Under the pieces are notes generated by a model that worked only from the letters and a program-made list of their open reading frames with translations, did no database searches and was not told where the DNA came from. The translations under genes and the position numbers were made by a program. This document shows, piece by piece, positions 44,596 through 53,129 of a stretch of DNA of 64,000 nt; position 1 is the first letter of the stretch, and each line of letters opens with the position of its first letter. The DNA is from Lactobacillus sp. UCMA15818 (lineage in GTDB: Bacteria > Bacillota > Bacilli > Lactobacillales > Lactobacillaceae): NCBI RefSeq assembly GCF_030400225.1, contig NZ_VJYB01000006.1:1-64000 (forward strand). The letters are read 5' to 3'.

Positions 44596-45138
44596 CTAGT
44601 CAAACAATGGCAATTCTTCTAAATATAAAATATCCTTGCGTTCACTAGCCTTGCCTTCTGCCAAAATAGCAGCTTGTAATATTACCTGTCCACCTGCATT
44701 CTCAACTAGCTTCTTCGCAGTAATCATTGAGCCCCCACTGCTAATCACATCATCTAGGAGCAATATTCTCTTGCCAGCAATTATTTGCGCATCTGTACCA
44801 TCTAATACCAGAACCTGTTCCTGACTAGATGTAATCGCATTGACCGCCAAAACACGCGGATTTTTCATATAATCCTTAACTTTTTTCCTAAGTACAATAT
44901 ATCGCTTTTTCCCCATACACTGGCTTAATTCTTGTGCTAATGGGACTCCCTTACTCTCCATCGTTACTACGTAATCAAACGGTTCGTTAATCCTTTTGCT
45001 CAGCTCTTGAGCAGCATAATGAGTTAATTCTGCATCCCCCAGTAATACAAAAGAAGCAATTGTAAGAGTTGGATTTAACCTAATCAACGGCAATTTGCGT
45101 GTGAGTTTTCCTAACTCTAGTTCGTAATATTTTGGCAT
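44596..45138 (-). CDS. purine phosphoribosyltransferase (adenine/xanthine type)
   Basis: The 180-residue protein has the type I PRTase fold: FDYVVTMESKGVPLAQELS, YIVLRKKVK, and the PRPP-binding loop ILLLDDVISSGGSM (residues about 125-138). It resembles adenine and xanthine phosphoribosyltransferases but has no characteristic signature of either. It converts a purine base and PRPP to the nucleotide. It overlaps a permease gene functionally: a purine permease starts upstream and ends 4 bp before it, giving a transport-and-salvage pair. Confidence 0.82.
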   Translation of the reverse strand: MPKYYELELGKLTRKLPLIRLNPTLTIASFVLLGDAELTHYAAQELSKRINEPFDYVVTMESKGVPLAQELSQCMGKKRYIVLRKKVKDYMKNPRVLAVNAITSSQEQVLVLDGTDAQIIAGKRILLLDDVISSGGSMITAKKLVENAGGQVILQAAILAEGKASERKDILYLEELPLFD

Positions 45139-45141
45139 CTG

Positions 45142-46221
45142 CTAGACCCCCAATCCAATCAGTGGCAATAAGAATTTCAAAAAGGCTCCGGTCGTTATTC
45201 CAACAAATGGATCAAAAATTGCAGTTACAACTAACGTAATTCCAGCTACAAGACTATTCGCACCATTCAACGCAGCTGCGGCATTCTCCGGGAAAATAAC
45301 AACTGCGCCTAAAATAAATAAGAAACCTGCAATTGATGAACTTGGAACAAACTTCCCAATTTTTGGCAACCATCCAGCAAATAAAATAATCGCCATGATG
45401 AGCATCATCATTATTCCTGCAATTACGGGTTCAGGCGCACTCGCTGTCGCTGAAATAATTGTTTCTACTGGTGCTCCTCCTAAAAGACTAGTTCCCATAT
45501 CTGCAAGTGACTGTGTAATTGTCAGTAGATTCAAGTCTACCGGATTCGGTTTAATGCCAGTCATCTGTCCTGTGATCAATCCATAAGAAAGATTTGCTCC
45601 AATATTAAGGCATGCCAAGCCAAGCGCCCCACGAACAATCCTTACATTGAAGATTGGTTTCAAAAATCTAAATCTGCGTTCCGTCACACTAGTTGGTAGT
45701 TCCTTGCGATAATGTTCTACAAAAACTGCAAAAACACTTGAGACAATTACTGATAAAACAATTGTCCATACTAAGTCCTTTGAAATTATGTATGTGATGG
45801 CTGCAATCATAATCGAAATCCAGCCCGTCTTGCTCTTACTTCCTTTATTCATATCGACAGCTATCTTAGCAAGCATTAGCCCTACACCTGCCATCATTCC
45901 ATCAATGATATTATTACCTAGCACTGACACAATTTTAGGCAACAATCCCGTGAAACCAATAACAGCCATAATTATTGAACCGCCAAAAATAATAGATGTC
46001 CGTTCGCGCAAGTCCTTCCCCAGATTTCCAGTTAAAGCTAGCGACTCAGCCTGAAATGAGATTGGTGCAACTGAACCAAAGACCCCATTAACTGCTGAAG
46101 CAAAAACAAATGAAAAAGTTGTGGGAAAAACAGCAAATCCAAGACCCATTGCCATAATACCTTGTGGAATACCATTCAATACTACTCCGATTGCCGCTAT
46201 TAAATCTGATAACAAGTGCAT
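45142..46221 (-). CDS. NCS2-type purine/xanthine-uracil permease
   Basis: The ATG at 46221 has ggagg six bases upstream. The roughly 360-residue membrane protein has about 11 hydrophobic segments. It shows the SFQAESLALTGNLG and GGAPVETIISATASAPEPVIAG motifs of the NCS2 family (AzgA/PbuG-like). It is shorter than most (430 or more residues). It imports a purine base, which the adjacent PRTase would convert to the nucleotide. Confidence 0.8.
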   Translation of the reverse strand: MHLLSDLIAAIGVVLNGIPQGIMAMGLGFAVFPTTFSFVFASAVNGVFGSVAPISFQAESLALTGNLGKDLRERTSIIFGGSIIMAVIGFTGLLPKIVSVLGNNIIDGMMAGVGLMLAKIAVDMNKGSKSKTGWISIMIAAITYIISKDLVWTIVLSVIVSSVFAVFVEHYRKELPTSVTERRFRFLKPIFNVRIVRGALGLACLNIGANLSYGLITGQMTGIKPNPVDLNLLTITQSLADMGTSLLGGAPVETIISATASAPEPVIAGIMMMLIMAIILFAGWLPKIGKFVPSSSIAGFLFILGAVVIFPENAAAALNGANSLVAGITLVVTAIFDPFVGITTGAFLKFLLPLIGLGV

Positions 46222-46430
46222 AAGCATCCTCCAATAAGCATATATTATTCATCTTACACCTAAATATAATTCGTATACCATGAAAATATTATAATAAAAA
46301 ACAATGTTTTTCAATATATTTTTCAAAAAAAGAAACTTTAAGACTAAAATCAAAATAAAGCTTCCTTTTAATTAGTCAACACGATATCATTATGATTGTG
46401 TCATTATATTCTTAGAAGAGGAGCGCTACC

Positions 46431-47687
46431 ATGAGGAGTTTTAAATTCAGGGCAACTGTCCTTATTTTGATTGCCTTTGTTTTAGGATGCAGTGAATTCA
46501 TTGTTGTTGGAATCTTGAATGACCTTGCACATCAATTTGATAAATCAGTAACCACCGTTGGTTATTTAGTAACAATCTTTGCTTTTGTTTATGCCTTCTC
46601 AACTCCTATATTAACTGCACTAATTGCAAAGTTCCGTTATTTTTGGTCATTATTTTGGTTTATGATTATTTTTATTTTAAGCAATCTGATGAGCTTTATT
46701 GCACCTAATTATAATTTCCTAATAGTTTCGCGGATTATGACCGCACTTGTTTCGGGCATCATCATTTCGCTTGCCTTAATATTCGCCAATCTGATTGCTC
46801 CCCTTGAGAAGCGTGCGTGGTTGGTTTCGTGGGTCTTCTCCGGATTTAGTATTGCATCGGTTTTTGGCGTACCATTAAGTACGTGGATCAGCACTACTTT
46901 TAACTGGCGGATTTCTTTTGCTGTAATTACACTTGCCAGTATCGTAACATTAATACTTTTTACTTTAAGTATGCCTAAAGCACCCGTTGCAAAGAACAGC
47001 AAGTTGCTTGAACAGCTCACTCTTGTACGTGATTCTCGCATCTGGTTGGGTTCTTTACTGGTAATGCTCAGTGCCAGCGGTATTTATGTATTCTATACTT
47101 ACTTGCGCCCAATCCTAACAACCGAGCTGGGTTTCTCAACCGACAGTCTAAGTATCCTATTGTTTGTCTTTGGTTTAATGTCCATCATCAGTAATCAAGC
47201 AAGTGGATATCTTGCAGAAAATGATGGACTTTTACGGATGCCGCTTGTATATTCTTGTCAGGTAATCCTATTTATTTTGATGATATTCCTACCTTATGTA
47301 AAGTGGTTAGGGCTCTTGTTAATTCTTCTTTTGGGAATCACGATGTATCTATTGAATGCACCCGTTCAAGTGCACTTCTTTAGTGTTGCAGAAAAGGAGT
47401 ATCCGCAGTCATTAGTTCTTTCGTCTTCTTTAAATTCCATCTTCTTTAACTTTGGAATTTCTCTTGGCTCTGCAACCGGTGGGATACTAGTTACAAATCA
47501 TGGATTAGCCGTAATTGGGCCTGGAGCAAGTGGCTTTGCACTTCTAGCAATCATAACTGCAATTCTTTTAAATAGGGAAATTAAACGGCATAATAGGATA
47601 AAGCCCGGCATAACAGTGGAAGTTGATGAAGGGTATGACATAAATCAGGGAAATATGAGTGATTCGAAGTTAAATGGCAAAGTTTGA
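46431..47687 (+). CDS. MFS transporter (DHA1-like) with repeat-derived C-terminal tail
   Basis: The 418-residue protein has twelve hydrophobic segments and MFS signatures (LGCSEFIVVGILNDLAHQFDKS, AFSTPILTALIAKFRY, SRIMTALVSGIIISLAL). It resembles Bacillus PbuE/YdhL-type exporters of purines or drugs. Adjacent divergent purine salvage genes fit a purine role, but this is inference. The last 19 residues (EGYDINQGNMSDSKLNGKV) are encoded inside repeat D, which has changed the original C-terminus. The start follows gaggagc. Confidence 0.85.
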   Translation: MRSFKFRATVLILIAFVLGCSEFIVVGILNDLAHQFDKSVTTVGYLVTIFAFVYAFSTPILTALIAKFRYFWSLFWFMIIFILSNLMSFIAPNYNFLIVSRIMTALVSGIIISLALIFANLIAPLEKRAWLVSWVFSGFSIASVFGVPLSTWISTTFNWRISFAVITLASIVTLILFTLSMPKAPVAKNSKLLEQLTLVRDSRIWLGSLLVMLSASGIYVFYTYLRPILTTELGFSTDSLSILLFVFGLMSIISNQASGYLAENDGLLRMPLVYSCQVILFILMIFLPYVKWLGLLLILLLGITMYLLNAPVQVHFFSVAEKEYPQSLVLSSSLNSIFFNFGISLGSATGGILVTNHGLAVIGPGASGFALLAIITAILLNREIKRHNRIKPGITVEVDEGYDINQGNMSDSKLNGKV

Positions 47688-47757
47688 CTTACGAAACACG
47701 TTTATTTACAAAGAGTGGGGTTGGGTCAAAAGATATCATTTGACCCAATCCTTTTTG
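47629..47757 (+). repeat. dispersed MITE-like repeat, copy D
   Basis: About 129 bp matching the family: gaagggtatgacataaatca at the left, then gattcgaagttaaatggcaa. The central hairpin block is deleted. The left half is translated as the last codons of the MFS gene and the right end forms a terminator. Confidence 0.7.
47717..47757 (+). terminator. terminator of the MFS gene formed by repeat D
   Basis: Arms ggggttgggtcaaaaga and tcatttgacccaatcc form a strong stem followed by T residues. The hairpin is the end of repeat D. Confidence 0.85.
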
Positions 47758-47803
47758 GTATCCCACTAAAGATGTTTCAAAAGTCAGATTATTTTAAATT
47801 TCT

Positions 47804-47830
47804 TGAAACTTTTCATATCATTAAAACGTC
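47804..47830 (+). promoter_or_regulatory. ECF-type promoter of the sigma factor operon
   Basis: TGAAAC (47804-47809) and CGTC (47827-47830) with a 17-bp spacer match the promoter pattern recognised by Bacillus-type ECF sigma factors (TGAAAC-N16/17-CGTC). It lies just upstream of the sigma gene, so self-activation is expected. Confidence 0.8.
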
Positions 47831-47856
47831 TAATATATTAAGAACCACGAAAGTCG

Positions 47857-48387
47857 GTGAACGTTATCTTTAATAGACTGCAAAGAAGAAAAAAACTAAA
47901 GAACAGTGTCAACGAGCTTGAACAACTTGTTTCCCATGAATACGAAAAAATGTATCGTATTGCATTCAGCTACACACATCATCATGATGATGCACTTGAT
48001 CTTATTCAAACGAGCTTCAACAAAGTCTTATTGTCATTACAAAAAAACAATAACATTCAAAATATCCAAGGATGGTATTATCGAATATTAATTAATACTT
48101 GTAAAGATGCCTGGCGAAAGAAACAACATGAACCAACTAGTGTTGATATTTCGGTAGAAAAAGTTACTCAAAGTAACTCTATAGTGACTAGAATGGAGCT
48201 TAATGAAATTATTTCGAAATTAGATTCTCCTGAAAAAGAAATTATTGTATTAAAATTTTTTGAAGGATTTACATTAGAAGAAACTGCAATTATTTTAGAT
48301 ATGAATGTAAATACCGTTAAAACAAAAATGTATCGCGCGTTAAATCACCTACGTGAAATTCTCGAAAATAAGGAGGGAACTCTTTGA
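47857..48387 (+). CDS. sigV: ECF RNA polymerase sigma factor, SigV-like
   Basis: The 176-residue protein has sigma region 2 (YEKMYRIAFSYTHHHDDALDLIQTSFNKVLLSLQ, residues about 31-64). Sigma region 4 follows with a helix-turn-helix (FEGFTLEETAIILDMNVNTVKTKMYRALNHLRE, about 135-167). The start is a GTG with no strong ribosome binding site, and an in-frame GTG lies downstream, so it is uncertain. The next gene, overlapping by four bases, encodes an RsiV-like anti-sigma protein. In Bacillus and Enterococcus such pairs respond to lysozyme. Confidence 0.87.
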   Translation: MNVIFNRLQRRKKLKNSVNELEQLVSHEYEKMYRIAFSYTHHHDDALDLIQTSFNKVLLSLQKNNNIQNIQGWYYRILINTCKDAWRKKQHEPTSVDISVEKVTQSNSIVTRMELNEIISKLDSPEKEIIVLKFFEGFTLEETAIILDMNVNTVKTKMYRALNHLREILENKEGTL

Positions 48388-49277
48388 AAACAACAAAAGA
48401 TATACTTAGTTCATTTAGAAAGACATATGTTTCAATCTCTGTCTCTGAAGATACTAAGAAACAAATTATTAACACTTTTGCTTCCGAGGAAAAAAAGTTT
48501 TTCCATAAATTACGTTTAATATTTTGGGAACGTTTTGCAGCTGGGACAATTAGTTTTTTTGCAATTTGTTTACTCCTGACAATCGTAGTTCCACCTGTTC
48601 GAAGCTTTGCAGCTGAATTACCAATCATTGGCAAGTTTGTCAAAATTTTAACTGGCTCTAACTATCATGATAATACAAACAATCATAACGTTAATATCAA
48701 AACTCCTTATATTGATTCAAAGAATAAGGCAATCGCATCCTTAAATAAAAAATATCTTGCAAATTCGAAGAAAAAATATCAGGCAATTGAAAAAGACTTT
48801 AGGATTAATAAAAATAAAAGAATTAGTGTCACAAGTAACTATAAAAAACTCGTGGATGATCGTCGCTTTTTAGTACTTGAGCGCCAGTCGACCAAAACAA
48901 TGGCAGACTCAGAAACAACATTACTGTACGATACAGTTGATAAACAGGCAGGAACAGTTGTAACTCTGCCGTTGCTCTTCAAATCCAAGCATTATATCAC
49001 AGCAATTAGCAATCAAATTGAAAAACAAATTAAGGAGCAGGTCAAATCATCAGACAGTAAATACTATTGGACAAAAAAGGACTTAGCTGAAGGAATAGGT
49101 TCAAAAGGTGCTATCCTAAATGCTGAGCACAGCTTTTATATCAATAAAAATCATCAATTAGTTATTGTCTTCCAACAATTCGAAATTGCTCCTGGTTATA
49201 TGGGAACACCAAAGTTCACGATACCTACTAGTTCTATCAAGAATTTGCTAGTAAATCCTAATTATTTGAATAAATAA
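48384..49277 (+). CDS. rsiV: RsiV-like transmembrane anti-sigma factor (DUF3298)
   Basis: The 297-residue protein has a short cytoplasmic part (about 1-50) that binds the sigma factor and one transmembrane helix (about 53-72, GTISFFAICLLLTIVVPPV). The outer part has the DUF3298 pattern (DSKYYWTKKDLAEGIG, ...FYINKNHQLVIVFQQFEIAPGYMG). In Bacillus RsiV binds lysozyme and is then cleaved, freeing SigV. Here the residue positions needed for signal-peptidase cleavage lie near ELPIIGKF after the helix, but this is inference. The gene overlaps sigV by four bases. Confidence 0.83.
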   Translation: MKTTKDILSSFRKTYVSISVSEDTKKQIINTFASEEKKFFHKLRLIFWERFAAGTISFFAICLLLTIVVPPVRSFAAELPIIGKFVKILTGSNYHDNTNNHNVNIKTPYIDSKNKAIASLNKKYLANSKKKYQAIEKDFRINKNKRISVTSNYKKLVDDRRFLVLERQSTKTMADSETTLLYDTVDKQAGTVVTLPLLFKSKHYITAISNQIEKQIKEQVKSSDSKYYWTKKDLAEGIGSKGAILNAEHSFYINKNHQLVIVFQQFEIAPGYMGTPKFTIPTSSIKNLLVNPNYLNK

Positions 49278-49338
49278 AAAGCTTTCACTAAATCAAGAAT
49301 TGGTAATTAACCAAATAATTGATAAGTGGAAGCTTTTT
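49276..49338. terminator. bidirectional terminator
   Basis: Arms aaaaagctttcact and agtggaagctttttt-like bases (49276-49338) form a stem with flanking A and T runs. It separates the sigma operon from the convergent DUF1129 gene. Confidence 0.75.
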
Positions 49339-49369
49339 AGTGTGTAACCGAGACAAACTAATAATCCTT

Positions 49370-50092
49370 TTAAAATGGTGTACTCTTAATGTCATACTTC
49401 TTCTTTAAGAAATAACGTAAACCAAACACTAAGGCTGCCAAAACGACATAAACAACAGGTTCAAGCGTCTGATTAATTATACCGGGAACATTCACAACAA
49501 GTGTGTAGGCTGATACCCAAATGACAACCAATGCAAGTGATAATAACATTGTTTTCCAAAAGGGCAATTTCTTGCCACTAGTTCTGCGGTCGCCTGCAAC
49601 ACGGTAGAAATATGCCATCGCGACACCAGCAATAACGGATGTGACAATCAATGTCAGAAAACCGCCATTAATCTGGGACGAATTTGGCGAGAATTGTTGC
49701 AAAATCGCATACATGATACAGAACATCATAAACATCATCAATCCATTATCCAGAGCAATCTTCCAAAATGGCGTTGCTGTAGGAGCTTTCTTTGGTCCCT
49801 TGACAATCTCATCAACTTTTTCATTCACAGTTCCGTAAAGCTTTGTTGCAGTAATACCTTGACGCTGTTTTTCTTTAAGTTCTTCAGTCATTGACTGCAG
49901 AGCATCTTCAATCTTTTGGCTTGCAACATCCTTTTCTTCAAGAACTTTTTTAATTTTGAACAAATACTCTGCATTGCGCTTCGTTAGTTCAGCAGTATCC
50001 TTCTTCTCAACTTTTCCTGTTACCTTCTCTGTCTCGGGAAGAGTTTGTTTGCTTCCAGTTTCTTTATTATTTTCTGCCAAGATAATCCCCAT
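49370..50092 (-). CDS. DUF1129-family membrane protein
   Basis: The 240-residue protein has an acidic N-terminal region (about 15-95, rich in Glu and Lys). Four hydrophobic segments follow (about 111-131, 141-160, 182-202 and 206-225), the DUF1129 layout. The start may be the ATG at 50092 or a TTG 12 bases later. It lies 16 bp after ychF and is probably in the same operon. The function is unknown. Confidence 0.78.
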   Translation of the reverse strand: MGIILAENNKETGSKQTLPETEKVTGKVEKKDTAELTKRNAEYLFKIKKVLEEKDVASQKIEDALQSMTEELKEKQRQGITATKLYGTVNEKVDEIVKGPKKAPTATPFWKIALDNGLMMFMMFCIMYAILQQFSPNSSQINGGFLTLIVTSVIAGVAMAYFYRVAGDRRTSGKKLPFWKTMLLSLALVVIWVSAYTLVVNVPGIINQTLEPVVYVVLAALVFGLRYFLKKKYDIKSTPF

Positions 50093-50107
50093 CCTTTTAC
50101 ATAATTA

Positions 50108-51208
50108 CTATACGTTAAATCTAAATTCAATAATATCGCCATCTTGGACCACATATTCTTTTCCTTCAGAGCGGAGACGCCCGGCTTCACGTACAGCGGC
50201 AACACTGCCTTGTTGGTCTAAATCTGTAAATGAAAATGTTTCGGCGCGAATAAAGCCGCGTTCAAAGTCCGAATGAATTATTCCTGCAACTTGAGGTGCC
50301 TTCATTCCCTGCCTAAATGTCCAAGCACGTGTTTCTTTGCCGCCAGCAGTGAAGAATGTAGCTAGACCCAACAGTTTATACGCTGCCTTAATCAACCGAT
50401 CTAGACCGGATTCCTCAACCCCTTCTGCTTCCAGAAAGTCTTGCTTATCTGCATCATCTAATTGAGCAATCTCTTCTTCTGTTTTTGCACTAACTGCCAG
50501 CATCTGTGAACCTTCTGCTTCGGCAAATTGCTGAATCTGCTGCACATAACCGTTAGAGCTAGGGTCTGCCATATCTTCTTCAGCAATATTAGCAACATAC
50601 AGAACTGGTTTAGACGTTAAGAGGAACAAGCCCTTAACAATTTTTTGCTCTTCTTCGTCAAATTCAAGTGAACGAACAGACTTTCCTGCTTCTAGAACCG
50701 GTTTGATTTTTTGTAACACACTGAATTCAGCAACTGCCTCTTTATCCTTCGTCCGTGCGACCTTCTCGACCCTGGCATAACGCTTGTTAACACTTTCTAA
50801 ATCTGCCAAAATCAATTCTAGGTTAATCGTGTCAATATCATCTAAGGGATCAATCTTATTGCTGACATGCGTAATGTTGTCATCGTCAAAAGCACGAACA
50901 ACATGTACAATTGCATCAACTTGACGAATGTTCTCTAGGAATTTATTACCCAGACCTTCACCTTTACTTGCCCCTTTAACAATTCCTGCAATATCAGTAA
51001 ATTCAAAGGTTGTTCGAATAATTTTCTTTGCTGGGATAAGTTCATCAATTCTTGCTAAACGCTGATCGGGCACTTCAACCATCCCTACATTAGGATCGAT
51101 TGTAGCAAAAGGGTAATTAGCCATCTCCGCTCCTGCGTTAGTAATCGCATTGAATAATGTTGATTTCCCAACATTAGGTAATCCCACAATTCCAGCTGTT
51201 AATGCCAT
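50108..51208 (-). CDS. ychF: redox-regulated ATPase YchF
   Basis: The 366-residue protein matches YchF/Ola1 throughout: Obg-like G1 GLPNVGKSTLFNAIT (8-22), FTDIAGIVKGASKGEGLGN (G3), and a TGS-like C-terminal domain (YVVQDGDIIEFRFNV). It binds ATP rather than GTP, interacts with the ribosome and affects stress resistance. It is conserved beside DUF951 and the par genes in Firmicutes. Confidence 0.95.
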   Translation of the reverse strand: MALTAGIVGLPNVGKSTLFNAITNAGAEMANYPFATIDPNVGMVEVPDQRLARIDELIPAKKIIRTTFEFTDIAGIVKGASKGEGLGNKFLENIRQVDAIVHVVRAFDDDNITHVSNKIDPLDDIDTINLELILADLESVNKRYARVEKVARTKDKEAVAEFSVLQKIKPVLEAGKSVRSLEFDEEEQKIVKGLFLLTSKPVLYVANIAEEDMADPSSNGYVQQIQQFAEAEGSQMLAVSAKTEEEIAQLDDADKQDFLEAEGVEESGLDRLIKAAYKLLGLATFFTAGGKETRAWTFRQGMKAPQVAGIIHSDFERGFIRAETFSFTDLDQQGSVAAVREAGRLRSEGKEYVVQDGDIIEFRFNV

Positions 51209-51226
51209 AATTTATTTCACTCTTTC

Positions 51227-51427
51227 TTATTCTTCAATATTTGCTTTTTTCAGTATCTTCTTTAACTTACGATTGAATTCTCGGCGAGGCAGCATTACCA
51301 AATGGCCGCAGCCCGTACATTTAATCTTAATATCCATTCCTAACCTAATGATTTCCCAACTATTAGTACCACAAGGATGCGGCTTTTTCATCTCAACAAT
51401 ATCACGCAATTCATATTCAGCTTGCAT
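51227..51427 (-). CDS. DUF951 domain-containing protein
   Basis: The 66-residue protein (start at MQAEYELRD, behind ggaggt) has the DUF951 pattern: KKPHPCGTNSWEIIRLGMDIKIKCTGCGH-type Cys residues (C-G-T and CTGC) that may bind zinc. It always lies next to ychF or parB in Firmicutes. The function is unknown. It starts 20 bp after parB ends. Confidence 0.9.
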   Translation of the reverse strand: MQAEYELRDIVEMKKPHPCGTNSWEIIRLGMDIKIKCTGCGHLVMLPRREFNRKLKKILKKANIEE

Positions 51428-51453
51428 TCTCATACCTCCATCTATTCTAATAG

Positions 51454-52335
51454 TTAATCGAGACTTATTCCAAGTATATCCATAATTCGATTGAAATCAG
51501 ATGTCGATAAGTAATCAATCTCAATCTTGCCTTTACCTTGCCTAGAACTCGTTTTAACTGCAACTTTTGTGCCAAACTTCTCACGCAATGCATTCTCACT
51601 TTGTTCATAATAAACTGCATTTGGGTCTTTTTTTACTTTTTTAATAGTTTTTTTCTCGTTACCGTTCATCTTAGCAACCAATTGTTCAAGCTGGCGCACG
51701 GTTAGATTCTCTTCAACCGTCTGCTTCGCAACAGGTATCACCTGCTTTTTGTCTTTTAAGGCTAGTAAGGTTCGGGCTTGCCCCATTGATAACTCTTCGC
51801 GTTGCAGCATATCCTTAACTTCCTTTGGTAATCCAAGCAATCTTAGATAATTAGCAATATAAGGTCTGCTCTTTCCAAGACGCTCAGAAACTTGTTCCTG
51901 TGTAAGCTGCAGCTTGTTCATCAAGGTATTGTAGGCCTGTGCTTCTTCAAGCGGTGTCAAATCTTCGCGCTGCAGATTTTCAAGAATTGCAATCTCCATC
52001 ATACTTGCCTCATCAATCTCACGAATAATTGCAGGAATATTCTTCTTTTCTGCCAACTTAGAAGCTCGGAAGCGCCGTTCACCAGAGATGATCTCATACC
52101 CCTTGACACTTGACTTACGCACAATGATTGGCTGAAAAACACCAGATTTTTTAATTGAGACAGAGAGTTCAGATAACGCATCCTCATCAAATATCTTGCG
52201 AGGCTGATAGGGATTTGGACGAATATCGCCCAAGGCTAATTCTGTAACAACTTCTTTGCCATCATCGACTTGTTCTAAATCTTGGAAGAGCGCTTCGATT
52301 CCTCTACCAAGTCCCTTATTATTTTTATTCACCAT
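51454..52335 (-). CDS. parB: chromosome partitioning protein ParB
   Basis: The 293-residue protein has the ParB N-terminal CTPase box (PNPYQPRKIFD, GERRFRASKLAE), a helix-turn-helix (TQEQVSERLGKSRPYIANYLR) and a C-terminal dimerisation part. It binds parS sites near the origin and spreads on DNA with ParA. It starts 11 bp inside the end of parA (overlap 52325-52335) and is part of the rsmG-noc-parA-parB cluster. Confidence 0.95.
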   Translation of the reverse strand: MVNKNNKGLGRGIEALFQDLEQVDDGKEVVTELALGDIRPNPYQPRKIFDEDALSELSVSIKKSGVFQPIIVRKSSVKGYEIISGERRFRASKLAEKKNIPAIIREIDEASMMEIAILENLQREDLTPLEEAQAYNTLMNKLQLTQEQVSERLGKSRPYIANYLRLLGLPKEVKDMLQREELSMGQARTLLALKDKKQVIPVAKQTVEENLTVRQLEQLVAKMNGNEKKTIKKVKKDPNAVYYEQSENALREKFGTKVAVKTSSRQGKGKIEIDYLSTSDFNRIMDILGISLD

Positions 52336-53092
52336 GATTAGCTAATACCTCCTTCGCTAATGCCATATATTCCTTGGCACCTCGTGATGCGGGGTCATAA
52401 TCAACAATTGCAAGCCCATAACTTGGTGCTTCCGACAAGCGGACATTTCTTGGGATCACGGTTTGGTAGACCTTGTCTTTGAAGAACTTCTGCACTTCCT
52501 CAACAACCTGCGAGCCAAGATTGGTTCGTGCATCCAGCATTGTCATCAAAACACCCTCGATAGCAAGTTGCGGATTAAAATGTTTCTGTACAAGCTTGAT
52601 AGTGTTCATCAGTTGACTCAAGCCTTCTAGCGCATAGTACTCACTTTGGACTGGAATCAAGATTGAATCACTAGCACTAAATGCGTTAATTGTTAGCAGG
52701 CCAAGAGAAGGGGGACAGTCAATCAAAATATAATCATAGTCCGCTCGAATCTGCTTAATAGCATCTAGGAGTCGCGATTCACGTGCCATCTGTGATGTTA
52801 ATTCAATCTCCGCACCCGATAATTGAATCGTTGCAGGAACAATATCAAGTCCCGCATGACTTGTAGCAATAATCGTATCAGCAATTGGATACTCGTTGAC
52901 TAACACATCATAAATATCTTTTTCAATCTCTGCCTTTTTAATTCCAACACCGCTTGTTGCATTTCCCTGTGCATCTGAATCGATCAATAAAACTTTCTTG
53001 CCGAGATCTGCGAGGCAAGCCCCCAAGTTGACACTTGTTGTTGTCTTGCCTACACCGCCCTTTTGGTTGGCAAGTGCTATTACAATCCCCAT
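52325..53092 (-). CDS. parA: chromosome partitioning ATPase ParA (Soj)
   Basis: Start at MGIVIALANQKGGVGKTTT (53092), a deviant Walker A with KGGVGKTT, and aggaggg upstream. Later motifs are LLIDSDAQGN and DYILIDCPPSLG. It is a Soj/ParA ATPase that moves origins by cycling on the nucleoid, driven by ParB. It overlaps parB by 11 bp and follows noc at a distance of 37 bp. Confidence 0.96.
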   Translation of the reverse strand: MGIVIALANQKGGVGKTTTSVNLGACLADLGKKVLLIDSDAQGNATSGVGIKKAEIEKDIYDVLVNEYPIADTIIATSHAGLDIVPATIQLSGAEIELTSQMARESRLLDAIKQIRADYDYILIDCPPSLGLLTINAFSASDSILIPVQSEYYALEGLSQLMNTIKLVQKHFNPQLAIEGVLMTMLDARTNLGSQVVEEVQKFFKDKVYQTVIPRNVRLSEAPSYGLAIVDYDPASRGAKEYMALAKEVLANHGE

Positions 53093-53129
53093 GTTTTCTG
53101 ACCCTCCTATGATTTTATTTATCATACTG

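Noticed and set aside
46228-46430. A purine riboswitch or PurR box ahead of the purine permease
   Set aside because: No match to the purine riboswitch core was seen, and only a weak half PurR-like stretch (tacgaattat) is present.
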